50,179 nt of DNA. It comes from Kiritimatiellia bacterium. GTDB taxonomy: Bacteria > Verrucomicrobiota > Kiritimatiellia > RFP12 > UBA1067. The stretch is from positions 1 to 50,179 of the forward strand of contig JAFXXW010000004.1 of the NCBI GenBank assembly GCA_017542055.1, given 5' to 3'. The notes under the pieces were generated by a model. The model was not told the DNA's origin, did no database searches, and saw nothing but the letters and a program-made list of their open reading frames with translations. Both the position numbers and the translations under genes were made by a program. Positions 33,337 through 41,252 of the stretch are shown one piece after another (the first letter of the stretch is position 1; each line of letters starts with the position of its first letter).

Positions 33337-33365
33337 AGTATATCATATTTTCCCGCGATTTTCAA
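33337..33365 (-). promoter_or_regulatory. Promoter of cysK-thiS-bioB
   Basis: Minus strand: TTGAAA (33365-33360), 17-base spacer with CGCGGGAAAATA, TG one base before TATACT (33342-33337). The predicted start near 33330 gives a leader of about 15 bases before the chosen ATG. Confidence 0.78.
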
Positions 33366-33384
33366 GGGCATTTTCGCCAATAGT

Positions 33385-34677
33385 TCAAATGGTCGCTAGG
33401 GCGTCTGCGAGCGCGGCGAGGATGTCGTCGATGTGCTCGAGTCCGATGGAGAGGCGAATGAGTTCCGGCGCCACTCCGCCCTTGCGCAGATCTTCGTCCG
33501 AAAGCTGCGAATGCGTGGTGGAGGCTGGATGGATGATGAGACTCTTGGTGTCGCCCACGTTCGCGAGGAGCGAGAATATCTGCCCGTTCGCCGCGTCCGT
33601 CACCTTGCGCGCCTCTTCCGAACCGCCCTTCACCCCGAACACCACCATGCCGCCGGCGCCGTCCGGCAGATACTTCTTGGCCAGTTCCGGCTGGGAGAGG
33701 GAGGGATACTTGACCCACGCCACCTTGGGATGGCTCGACAGGAATTGCGCCACCCGGAGCGCGTTCTCGGAATGTCGGGCGATCCGAAGCGGCAGCGACT
33801 CCACCCCCTGAAGGAATATCCAGGCCGAATCCGGCGCGAGCGTGGGACCCTGGTTGCGGATGCCTACCGTCAAAAGCCGGATGGAAAAGGCGATCGGCTT
33901 CAAAGGGTCGGGGAGGTCGTGCGCGAAACGAAGTCCGTGATAGCCCTTGTCCGGCTCGTTGTAGAGCGCGAATTTGGGGTCGGTCCAGTCGAATCCGCCT
34001 TTCTCCACCACCACTCCGCCGATTCCCGCGCCGTGCCCCCCGATCCATTTGGAGAGGAAATGGATCACGAAATCCGCGCCGTGCTCCAAGGGTCGCAACA
34101 AAGGCGGCGGCGTGAACGTGGCGTCCACCACGAGCGGCAAATGGTGGCGATGCGCCACTTCGGCGTATTTTTCGATGTCGGCGATATCGAGCGCGGGGTT
34201 GCCGACCGCCTCGACGAATACGAGCCGGGTCTTTTCGTTGATCGCCGCCTCTACCGCCTCGAAGTCGTTGACCGGAGTGAAATTGACCTTGATGCCGACA
34301 TTCGGCAAAATCGCGTCGAATTGCGCGAACGTTCCGCCATAGAGGTTGGAGGGCGCCACGATTTCGTCGCCATGCCGGGCGATATTGGTGATGGTGAAGT
34401 AGATGGCGGCAGTGCCGCTCGCGAGCGTCTTGGCGGCAGCTCCGCCCTCGAGCGCGGCGAGGCGCTTTTCCAGCACGTCGTTGGTGGGGTTCATAAGCCG
34501 GGCGTAGATGTTGCCCAGCTCCTTGAGCGCGAAAAGATTCGCGCCATGCTGCGAATTGTTGAAGTTGTAGGCGGTAGTGCGGTATACCGGCACCGCCCGG
34601 GAATTGGTGGCGAGATCCGGATGTTCCTGTCCCGCATGGATCGCCAGCGTCTCGATGTGCAGTTTGCGTTCGCTCAT
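33385..34677 (-). CDS. metY: O-acetylhomoserine aminocarboxypropyltransferase
   Basis: PLP enzyme making homocysteine from O-acetylhomoserine and sulfide. 430 residues, typical for MetY (longer than MetB/MetC). ARLMNPTNDVLEKRLAALEGG, SNLYGGTF, the PLP lysine K210 in IHFLSKWIGGHG, and SLLANVGDTKSLIIHPASTTH are present. ATG has AAAGGA eight bases upstream. It is transcribed alone, divergently from a LysR regulator, which probably controls it. A second, clearly different family member is at 48757-50031. Confidence 0.92.
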   Translation of the reverse strand: MSERKLHIETLAIHAGQEHPDLATNSRAVPVYRTTAYNFNNSQHGANLFALKELGNIYARLMNPTNDVLEKRLAALEGGAAAKTLASGTAAIYFTITNIARHGDEIVAPSNLYGGTFAQFDAILPNVGIKVNFTPVNDFEAVEAAINEKTRLVFVEAVGNPALDIADIEKYAEVAHRHHLPLVVDATFTPPPLLRPLEHGADFVIHFLSKWIGGHGAGIGGVVVEKGGFDWTDPKFALYNEPDKGYHGLRFAHDLPDPLKPIAFSIRLLTVGIRNQGPTLAPDSAWIFLQGVESLPLRIARHSENALRVAQFLSSHPKVAWVKYPSLSQPELAKKYLPDGAGGMVVFGVKGGSEEARKVTDAANGQIFSLLANVGDTKSLIIHPASTTHSQLSDEDLRKGGVAPELIRLSIGLEHIDDILAALADALATI

Positions 34678-34733
34678 TGGTCTTTTCCTTTCATTGGTCC
34701 GTCCCGGAACCTTTTCCGGAGCAGATGACGAAT

Positions 34734-34763
34734 AGTATACCATATTTTCCTCCGATAGTCCAA
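34734..34763 (-). promoter_or_regulatory. metY promoter, divergent
   Basis: Minus strand: TTGGAC (34763-34758), 18-base spacer containing CGGAGGAAAATA, TG one base before TATACT (34739-34734). Leader about 50 bases. Back-to-back with the lysR promoter, with 36 bases between the two -35 boxes. Confidence 0.75.
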
Positions 34764-34778
34764 TTGGAATTAATATTG

Positions 34779-34801
34779 AATAGCCATAGCTTTTTCCTAT
34801 T
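34779..34801. promoter_or_regulatory. Possible LysR operator
   Basis: Inverted repeat AATAG (34779-34783) and CTATT (34797-34801) separated by 13 bases, ending at the lysR -35 box. The spacing is near that of LysR-type boxes, which would allow autoregulation and control of metY. Short arms mean this could be chance. Confidence 0.35.
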
Positions 34802-34829
34802 GACAACCGGAACCGGTTTATGGTATAAT
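34800..34829 (+). promoter_or_regulatory. lysR promoter
   Basis: Consensus TTGACA (34800-34805), 18-base spacer and TATAAT (34824-34829) with TG one base upstream. The -10 ends 6 bases before the ATG, so the predicted transcription start coincides with the A of the start codon. The spacer contains AACCGG repeated twice. Confidence 0.82.
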
Positions 34830-34835
34830 ATCCGC

Positions 34836-35747
34836 ATGACACTCCAACAATTGAGATATGTGGACGGAATCGCCAAGTACGGAACCTTCACCGAAGCGTC
34901 CGCCCGGCTGTTCGTTTCCCAACCGACCCTGACCGAATCGGTGCGCCTCCTGGAAGAGGAGCTAAGAATCGCCATTTTCGTCCGCACCCCCAAAGGAACG
35001 GTGCTGACGCGCGAGGGCGAGGAATTTCTGGCCAGCGCCCGGCAGATATTGGACGACGCCGGACGCATAACCGCCAAATACACCGGCAAGACCGTGCGCC
35101 TGCCGCAGTTCGCGGTCAGCTGCCAGCACTACGCTTTCGCGGTGGACGCGTTCGTGCGGGTGGTAAAGGCCAACCTGTCGGACGAATACGACTTCACCTT
35201 GCGCGAAACGGTCACCAGCGAGGTGATCGACGACGTGGCCAACTTCAAGAGCGAAGTGGGGGTGTTGTATCTGTACCGGCGCAACGAATCGGCCTTGGGC
35301 AAGATATTCCGCAAACGCGGCCTGGTGTTCGAGGAACTGTACACCAGCAAACCGCATGTCTTTCTGGGCAAAAAGCATCCGCTGGCCAAAGAAAAGCGCA
35401 TCAAACCCCAATGGCTGGACCCCTACCCGTATATTTCCTACGAGCAAGGCGCCGAAAACGCGCTGTATTTCGCGGAAGAAGTCATGCCTTCCATCGAGCG
35501 CAAAAAGAACATCCGCGTACGCGATCGCGGAACGATGACCAATCTCATTCTCGAGTTGGACGGCTACACCGTAGCTTCCGGCGGTCTCAGCCGGCAACTC
35601 AACGGACCGGACATCGTCAAGGTCCCGCTGGAACTGGGCGACACCATCCGCGTAGGTCTGTTGCGCCGCAAAGGCAATCTCTCCCGCGCCGGGAGCCAAT
35701 TCGCCTCCGCCATCCAAGCCGCGATCGCCGAATCCACCCGCAAGTAA
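34836..35747 (+). CDS. LysR-family transcriptional regulator
   Basis: 303 residues: N-terminal winged helix-turn-helix (1-60: LQQLRYVDGIAKYGTFTEAS, RLFVSQPTLTESVRLLEEEL), linker helix, then a periplasmic-binding-protein-like effector domain (about 90-300). It is the only plus-strand gene and lies back to back with metY, the usual arrangement for a LysR protein and its target; O-acetylserine or a sulfur metabolite is the likely ligand (CysB/CysL-like role), by context only. The start is at the ATG just after the TATAAT box; an in-frame ATG at 34677 lies upstream of the promoter and is rejected. The mRNA is probably leaderless. Confidence 0.9.
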   Translation: MTLQQLRYVDGIAKYGTFTEASARLFVSQPTLTESVRLLEEELRIAIFVRTPKGTVLTREGEEFLASARQILDDAGRITAKYTGKTVRLPQFAVSCQHYAFAVDAFVRVVKANLSDEYDFTLRETVTSEVIDDVANFKSEVGVLYLYRRNESALGKIFRKRGLVFEELYTSKPHVFLGKKHPLAKEKRIKPQWLDPYPYISYEQGAENALYFAEEVMPSIERKKNIRVRDRGTMTNLILELDGYTVASGGLSRQLNGPDIVKVPLELGDTIRVGLLRRKGNLSRAGSQFASAIQAAIAESTRK

Positions 35748-35748
35748 C

Positions 35749-35774
35749 AAAAAAGGCGCGGATCGCTCCGCGCC
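35749..35774. terminator. Bidirectional terminator between lysR and hup
   Basis: Stem GGCGCGGA (35755-35762) and TCCGCGCC (35767-35774) with a 4-base loop. Six T follow in the minus orientation (35754-35749), making it strong for hup; in the plus orientation it is followed by CTTTCC and serves lysR less well. The two convergent genes share it. Confidence 0.85.
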
Positions 35775-35798
35775 CTTTCCGTTAGATCAAGCAGGCGA

Positions 35799-36101
35799 TT
35801 AGCCGAGGATGGCATCCTTGAGCGCCTTGCAAGCGACGATCTTGACGACCTTCTTGGCCTTGATCTTGATGGCTTCGCCGGTGGCGGGATTGCGGCCCAT
35901 GCGAGCGGGACGCTTGATGAGCTTCACCTTGCCCAGACCCGGGAGGGTCAGGCCCTTCTCTTCCTGCTTGGCGCCCTTCACCGCGATCTCGACGAGCTTG
36001 TCGTAAGCGGCGGCAGCCTGCTTCTTGGTGATGCCAGCGGCCTCGGCGACAGCAGCCATGATTCCGCTCTTGGTGGTAGGAACGACTTCCTTCTTTGCCA
36101 T
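35799..36101 (-). CDS. hup: HU-family DNA-binding protein
   Basis: Small basic dimeric nucleoid protein. 100 residues; TKSGIMAAVAEAAGITKKQAAAAYDKL helices, then GKVKLIKRPARMGRNPATGEAIKI with the DNA-binding beta arm (GRNPATGE) and a basic C-terminus. ATG preceded by AAGGA at six bases. Monocistronic with its own strong promoter and terminator, consistent with high expression. IHF-like specificity is less likely given the single copy here. Confidence 0.95.
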   Translation of the reverse strand: MAKKEVVPTTKSGIMAAVAEAAGITKKQAAAAYDKLVEIAVKGAKQEEKGLTLPGLGKVKLIKRPARMGRNPATGEAIKIKAKKVVKIVACKALKDAILG

Positions 36102-36135
36102 GATGTTTGATCCTTTTTGGTTTTGGTTGTCCGCT

Positions 36136-36153
36136 CCGGGAACGATTTCCCGG
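36136..36153 (-). promoter_or_regulatory. 5' leader hairpin of the hup mRNA
   Basis: CCGGGAA (36136-36142) and TTCCCGG (36147-36153) form a perfect 7-base stem with a 4-base loop. With the start predicted near 36160, the hairpin occupies about +8 to +25 of the transcript, well before the ribosome site. Such 5' stems often stabilise mRNA; an operator for HU itself is the alternative. Confidence 0.6.
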
Positions 36154-36166
36154 TTAAGATGCTAAT

Positions 36167-36196
36167 ATTATACCTTATTTTACTATAGTTTGTCAA
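36167..36196 (-). promoter_or_regulatory. hup promoter
   Basis: Minus strand: consensus TTGACA (36196-36191), AT-rich 18-base spacer, consensus TATAAT (36172-36167). It lacks the CGG-containing spacer and the TG extension seen upstream of most other genes here, so it is the classical sigma-70 type. Confidence 0.85.
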
Positions 36197-36223
36197 GAGG
36201 GTTTTTTGAAAAAATCAATAAAA

Positions 36224-37057
36224 TCAATGGCGAGGCGCACGCGACACGCACTCCACCCTTGATTTTATTGTGCAATCTTTACCCGCCAAAGCGCATCTCG
36301 GATGGAACGCGCATCCGGTTGGCCAGTCGGTGGGAGGCGGTACCACCCCCGGAATATCCGCCAAAAACGCGTCTTTTGGCCTATCCAGACGCGGAACGGC
36401 CGACAACAACCCCTTGGTGTAGGGGTGCACCGGGTTATACAATATATCGTGCACCGGACCCGCCTCGACAATCTCTCCGGCATACATTACGTTGACGTAG
36501 CGCGAATGCCTGGCCACCAGCCCTAGATTGTGCGTGATGAGCAATACCGCCATCTTGCGCGCGTCCGCGAGGCGATCGACGAGTTCGAGCACTTCTTTCT
36601 GCGTGGTCACGTCGAGCGCGGTAGTGGGTTCGTCCGCCACCAGCAATTCCGGATTTTGCGCCAACGCCATCGCAATCATCACACGCTGCTGCTGACCGCC
36701 CGAAAGCTGGCAAGGATACTTGCGTCCGGTGTCGGCGGGGAGTCCCACCAGCCCCAGATCGATCTCGCCCACTTCCCGGATCTGATCGCGAATGCGCATG
36801 ACGGGATTGAGGCTCTGCATGGGATTCTGGAAGATGTAGGCGATGCGGGGAGAGCCGGCAATCGTGCCGGAAATGATGGCACGATCCACCAGCCCTCCGA
36901 TGGCGAGCGCGGTAAGACTCTTGCCCGACCCAGACTCGCCCACGATGGCCACGCGTCCCCCTTCCGGCACGTCGAAACTGACGCCGCGCACCGGATTGGA
37001 AATCGTCCCGCCGCCCAGGTTGAAGCGGATATCGAGATTTCTTACTTCGAGCAGCAT
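36224..37057 (-). CDS. Oligopeptide/dipeptide-type ABC transporter ATPase, orphan
   Basis: 277 residues of the DppD/OppD group: Walker A GESGSGKS (40-47), Q-loop FQNPMQSLNPV, signature LSGGQQQR (118-125), Walker B LLVADEP, H-loop THN, and the C-terminal peptide-transporter extension with CAFHPRCALAGKDC cysteines that bind an iron-sulfur cluster in relatives. No permease, binding protein or second ATPase is adjacent; it is the last gene of an eleven-gene unit and overlaps dedA by 16 bases. It must work with membrane subunits encoded elsewhere. Confidence 0.88.
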   Translation of the reverse strand: MLLEVRNLDIRFNLGGGTISNPVRGVSFDVPEGGRVAIVGESGSGKSLTALAIGGLVDRAIISGTIAGSPRIAYIFQNPMQSLNPVMRIRDQIREVGEIDLGLVGLPADTGRKYPCQLSGGQQQRVMIAMALAQNPELLVADEPTTALDVTTQKEVLELVDRLADARKMAVLLITHNLGLVARHSRYVNVMYAGEIVEAGPVHDILYNPVHPYTKGLLSAVPRLDRPKDAFLADIPGVVPPPTDWPTGCAFHPRCALAGKDCTIKSRVECVSRAPRH

Positions 37058-37674
37058 TTGACCACCGCCTTGTGCACCAACGCGTACGCCGCCACCAGCA
37101 CCGCCGCCCCGATGATGACCGACGGCAGATGGTGCTGCGCCATCGACTTGCCCTGCTCGAGCAGTTCCGCATACGACATGTCGCGCGCGCTTTGGCCCAA
37201 CGCGTAGCCGATGGCGCAAAGAATCGCCGACCAGATTCCGGCGCCCAAGGCCGTAAAGAAAGTGAACGGCAACAGTTTCATTCGCGAAATGCCGGCCGGA
37301 ATGGAAATCAGCTGGCGAATCACCGGCACGAGCCGGCAGACGAAAGTGGTGGCCGCACCGTAGCGATTGAACACCTCGCACGCCTGGTCGAGCGGTTCGC
37401 GTTGGATGAAGAAATACTTGCCGTACTTTTCGAGGAACGGCCGGCCCACCCACAACGCCAGATAGTAGTTGACGTAGGCTCCCGCGATCGATCCCGCGAT
37501 GGCCGTCAACACCGCCAGGCACGACGACGACAACTCGCCGCGCGCCGCCATGAATCCGGCGGGAATCATCACCACTTCGCTCGGGAAGGGAATGAAGCTC
37601 GATTCGACGGCCATGAACACGAAAATCATGACGTAGCCGTAATTCTGGATGAAAGCGACAGTGGCGTCTAGCAT
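37042..37674 (-). CDS. DedA-family membrane protein
   Basis: 210 residues with five or six hydrophobic segments. Family motif FVFMAVESSFIPFPSEVVMIPAGFMA near the N-terminus, GSIAGAYVNYYLALWVGRPFLEKYGKYFF, and FVCRLVPVIRQLISIPAGISRM. DedA proteins are linked to lipid-carrier recycling and membrane homeostasis. Overlaps the PP-loop gene by 7 bases. Confidence 0.9.
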   Translation of the reverse strand: MLDATVAFIQNYGYVMIFVFMAVESSFIPFPSEVVMIPAGFMAARGELSSSCLAVLTAIAGSIAGAYVNYYLALWVGRPFLEKYGKYFFIQREPLDQACEVFNRYGAATTFVCRLVPVIRQLISIPAGISRMKLLPFTFFTALGAGIWSAILCAIGYALGQSARDMSYAELLEQGKSMAQHHLPSVIIGAAVLVAAYALVHKAVVKCCSK

Positions 37675-38636
37675 ATCTGGAAATCCTTGAACAGGGTGCG
37701 GTCGTAGGGACCGGGTACGGCCCCCAGATTGAGTTCGATATCGCCCGGCAACCGGTCGCCGCGACTGTAGGCGGCCACCAATCGTTGGGCCAGCAAAAGA
37801 TCGGCCGGCGGAATGGACTCCAAACGCGCCGGGATGAGCGCGGTAGGACCGGGACAATTGACCGGCGACAAAAGAGTCCCCAGATGCGCCTTGGTCTTGA
37901 GAAGCGCGTTGTCATTCCGGTCGCGACCGAGAATGACCGAAGTCCCCCCGGGAAGCCGGAAACGCCGCGCCGTCAGCAAGAGATCCACGAGTTCCCGGTT
38001 GCCCAAGCCCTCGTGCTCCATGAGGTCCCGCAACTTGCGCGAAAAACCGTCTTCCGTCAGCTTGCAACCTCCGGCGGGCGAAGGATAATCCTTGACCCCC
38101 AGTTCCTCCGCCAACTTGATCTGCCGCTCGCGACTGCGTCCGCTGATGTCCAGGAACTGCTCGCGATCGAGCCTGCCTTCGAGTTCGGGGATGGTGGGTT
38201 CCAGCAGTTTGGCGCTCAAGGGTCTTACCAGCCTGCCCTTCATTCCGCTCGACTTTTCCACCACGCCGAGCGCCTGCTTGTTCTGGCTCATGGGTCGCTG
38301 ACCCATCACCTCGCCGGTGGCCACAAAGTCGTACCCCAATTTGGCCATCAACTCGCCCGCGCGCTTGATCATGGTGGCGTGGCAGTCGATACAGGGATTC
38401 ATCGCCCCGCCAAAGCCGTGCGGAGGATTTTCGATGAGCTTTATTTCATCGTCCGTGAAGTCGATGACGTGCAGCTTTATCCCCAAGGCCGTTGCCGCTT
38501 TCCGGGCGGACGTGCAATCGAAAAAGGGAGTCGAAAAGCACACGCCTTCCACTTCCGCGCCGGCCAGCTGCAACACTTTGACGGCCAACTGGCTGTCCAG
38601 TCCGCCGCTCATCAGCGAAAGACCCCGCGCCGTCAT
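37668..38636 (-). CDS. PP-loop ATPase, tRNA-thiolation type (ThiI/MnmA-like)
   Basis: 322 residues. PP-loop [11 protein letters not shown] (SGGLDS 10-15) and NPCIDCH (C82, C85), [22 protein letters not shown] and [10 protein letters not shown] are typical of a family often annotated as tRNA 4-thiouridine or 2-thiouridine synthase, without the THUMP and rhodanese domains of ThiI. The C-terminal 100 residues resemble a small RNA-binding module. The exact base modified is not known. ATGA overlap with ilvD. Confidence 0.75.
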   Translation of the reverse strand: MTARGLSLMSGGLDSQLAVKVLQLAGAEVEGVCFSTPFFDCTSARKAATALGIKLHVIDFTDDEIKLIENPPHGFGGAMNPCIDCHATMIKRAGELMAKLGYDFVATGEVMGQRPMSQNKQALGVVEKSSGMKGRLVRPLSAKLLEPTIPELEGRLDREQFLDISGRSRERQIKLAEELGVKDYPSPAGGCKLTEDGFSRKLRDLMEHEGLGNRELVDLLLTARRFRLPGGTSVILGRDRNDNALLKTKAHLGTLLSPVNCPGPTALIPARLESIPPADLLLAQRLVAAYSRGDRLPGDIELNLGAVPGPYDRTLFKDFQIC

Positions 38637-40312
38637 GCCTTCAGCGAAGCTCCGGTGGAAGCGTTCCCAACGAAATGCGCGTACCTTTCCAGCCAGCCGC
38701 CCTTGATGCGCGGCGTCCAAGGCGTTTTGGCCTGTTCCTTGCGCCGACGCGCGATTTCCGACTTGGACAATTTGGCGTCGATGGCCCTGCGCGGAATGTC
38801 GATCGTGATTTCGTCGCCGTCGCGCAAGAGACCGATGAGACCTCCCTCGGCCGCTTCCGGCGAAACATGCCCCACGCAAGCGCCGTGAGTGGCGCCGGAA
38901 AAGCGTCCGTCCGTGATGAGCGCCACGCTTTCGCCCAGTCCCTGACCGATGATGTAGGAGGTGGGGGCCAGCATCTCCTGCATGCCGGGTCCGCCCTTGG
39001 GACCTTCGTAGCGGATGACCACCACGTGCCCGGGCTTGACCTTGCCGCCCAGAATTCCCGCGCACGCCTCTTCCTGCGAATCGAAGCAGATGGCCTTGCC
39101 GGTGAACGTCATCATGGACGGCGCCACGCCGCCTTTCTTGACCACCGATCCGCGCTCGGCCAGATTGCCCCACAATACCGCGAGGCCCCCGTCCTGGGAA
39201 TACGGATTATCCAAGGTCCGGATCACGTCGTCGTCCGTGATCTTGGCCGACCGGATTTGCCCGCCCAACGTCTTGCCGCTCACAGTCGGCGTATCCAAAT
39301 GCAGATACTTGGCGACGGCCGAAACCCGCTTCAAAATGCCCATGATGCCACCCGCGCGGTCCACGTCCACCACGTGATAATGGCCCGACGGCGCCACCTT
39401 GCAGATATAGGGCGTGGCGGCCGAAATCTCGTTCATACGTTCGAGCGAAAAATCCACTCCCGCCTCGCGGGCGATGGCCAAAGTATGCAGCACCGTGTTG
39501 GTGGATCCGCCCATCGCCATATCGAGCGTGAGCGCGTTGTCCAGCGAATCGCGCGTCACCAGATCTTTCGGCAGCGGCGCGCCCTTTTTTGCCATCTGCA
39601 CGATGCGTTTGGCGGCCGCCCGGTACAGGTCCTGGCGCCGGGGATCGATGGCCAGAATCGTGCCGTTCCCCGGCAGCGCCAACCCCAACGCCTCGTACAG
39701 GCAGTTCATGGAATTGGCGGTGAACATGCCCGAGCAGCTGCCGCAACCGGGACAGCTCGTTTCCTCCACCTTTTCCAGTTCCTTGGCCGTGATCTTGCCG
39801 ACGTTTTCGGCGCCTACCGCCTCGAAGACGGAATTGAGGTCGCTGTCCTTGCCGCTCACCGGATGCTTGCCGGGCGCCATCGGTCCGCCGGAAGCGAAAA
39901 TCGTGGGGATGTTGACCCTCAGCGCCCCGATCAGCATGCCGGGCACGATCTTGTCGCAGTTGGGCACGCAAATCATGGCGTCGAAACAATGGGCCCTGGC
40001 CACCGTCTCCACGCTGTCGGCGATGAGCTCGCGGCTGGGCAGCGAATACTTCATCCCGCTGTGGCCCATCGCGATGCCATCGCACACCGCGATCGTGTTG
40101 AATTCCATCGCCACGCCCCCGGCCTCTTCGACGGCCTTTTTGAGGAAGGCGCCCACCCGGTTGAGATGGCAATGTCCGGGCACGAAACTCTCGTAGCTGT
40201 TGCAGATGCCGATGAACGGCTTTTTGAGATCCTGCCGCTTCAGCCCGCACGCGAAATGGAGACTCCGATGAGGTGCGCGCTCCTTGCCGGTCTTTACCTG
40301 GTCGCTGATCAT
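38633..40312 (-). CDS. ilvD: Dihydroxy-acid dehydratase
   Basis: Iron-sulfur dehydratase of valine, isoleucine and pantoate-precursor synthesis. 559 residues, collinear with Ilv[51 protein letters not shown] with the cluster cysteines, GGSTNTVLH and [22 protein letters not shown] preceded by AAAGGAAACAGG. Other ilv genes are not in the window. Confidence 0.96.
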   Translation of the reverse strand: MISDQVKTGKERAPHRSLHFACGLKRQDLKKPFIGICNSYESFVPGHCHLNRVGAFLKKAVEEAGGVAMEFNTIAVCDGIAMGHSGMKYSLPSRELIADSVETVARAHCFDAMICVPNCDKIVPGMLIGALRVNIPTIFASGGPMAPGKHPVSGKDSDLNSVFEAVGAENVGKITAKELEKVEETSCPGCGSCSGMFTANSMNCLYEALGLALPGNGTILAIDPRRQDLYRAAAKRIVQMAKKGAPLPKDLVTRDSLDNALTLDMAMGGSTNTVLHTLAIAREAGVDFSLERMNEISAATPYICKVAPSGHYHVVDVDRAGGIMGILKRVSAVAKYLHLDTPTVSGKTLGGQIRSAKITDDDVIRTLDNPYSQDGGLAVLWGNLAERGSVVKKGGVAPSMMTFTGKAICFDSQEEACAGILGGKVKPGHVVVIRYEGPKGGPGMQEMLAPTSYIIGQGLGESVALITDGRFSGATHGACVGHVSPEAAEGGLIGLLRDGDEITIDIPRRAIDAKLSKSEIARRRKEQAKTPWTPRIKGGWLERYAHFVGNASTGASLKA

Positions 40313-40331
40313 TTTATCCTGTTTCCTTTCT

Positions 40332-41252
40332 TCAAAAGAGTCTTCCGGGCATCGACACCACCAGCTTGCGACCCTTTTCGAGCGTCCGGTCGGAGGTGTC
40401 GTAGACGACGAACTTGAACCCCTCGAAGCGCCGCCCCAATTCGTTTTCGATGTAGCGCGAGACGATGCGCACGTTGTTCTTGTCGTCGTCGGAAAAGCCG
40501 ATGGACACCGGCTTGTCGGTCATGCCGTTGCGCTTCAAGGTGTGGAAAATGTGCTCCACGAAGTCGCGGATGGCGTATTCCTTGGCCAGCTCCGGGAAGC
40601 GCGCGGAGGGATTTTCCTTGATGCGTTCGAGATAGACCGGATCGTGCTTGACGCGCTCGAAAAACCGGCTGTCCATCACGCCGGAATAGTGGCACATGGA
40701 AAGATAGTAGTCCAGCTCTTCGGCGTCGGTGCCGAACTTTTCCACGTGGTCGAAATGCTTGCGGTAGCCGCGCAGATTGCTCATCATCTCTTCGCGATCG
40801 CGATCGGTGAGCGCGTACTTGATGAACACCCTTACCGCCAGTTCCAACGTCTTGGCGCTGTGTCCGCGCGCGGTGACGATGGCGAAGAGCCTCCCCTCGC
40901 GCAACGTCTTCTTGAGCGCCAGATAGCTGGGACCCGGCTTCTCCCCGTGCTCGATGCGTTCCAGCGCCTCGATGGTGTCGCACAGAAAATAGTTGGCGTC
41001 GGGCGCGTCCGCGAAATACTTGAAAGCCGCATCCCACCCGCCATCGCTGGGCGGACGGTAGTTTTCGGTGTCGTTGCGCACGATGGCGAAAAGCGCGGTC
41101 GACACCTCCACCGGCTTCCAGGTTCCGTCCGGCTCCTTGTGCTCCAGCCGGATCTTGGTGGGCATGTGGAGAATGTTGTCGTCCCAGTCGAAAATGTAGT
41201 ACTTTTCGGCCCGGGTCACCACTTCGTCGTTAACGTACGGTATGGCCTTCAA
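40332..41252 (-). CDS. HAD-superfamily protein with a DWDDN motif, uncharacterised
   Basis: 306 residues. [16 protein letters not shown] (D22, D24, D25) resembles HAD motif I, IVTARGHS motif II and [11 protein letters not shown] motif IV; this suggests a phosphatase or nucleotidase. The middle (about 55-170) is a helical cap with [12 protein letters not shown]. The substrate is unknown. The likely start is TTG at 41252, with AAAGGG upstream, since no ATG precedes motif I; it overlaps rimO by 23 bases. Confidence 0.65.
   Translation of the reverse strand: MKAIPYVNDEVVTRAEKYYIFDWDDNILHMPTKIRLEHKEPDGTWKPVEVSTALFAIVRNDTENYRPPSDGGWDAAFKYFADAPDANYFLCDTIEALERIEHGEKPGPSYLALKKTLREGRLFAIVTARGHSAKTLELAVRVFIKYALTDRDREEMMSNLRGYRKHFDHVEKFGTDAEELDYYLSMCHYSGVMDSRFFERVKHDPVYLERIKENPSARFPELAKEYAIRDFVEHIFHTLKRNGMTDKPVSIGFSDDDKNNVRIVSRYIENELGRRFEGFKFVVYDTSDRTLEKGRKLVVSMPGRLF

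Noticed and set aside
34678-34733. SAM or other riboswitch in the metY leader
   Set aside because: The leader is about 50 bases and shows no conserved riboswitch core or stem pattern.
34677-34835. Longer LysR start at 34677
   Set aside because: It would lie upstream of the TTGACA/TATAAT promoter; the helix-turn-helix domain starts exactly at the ATG at 34836.
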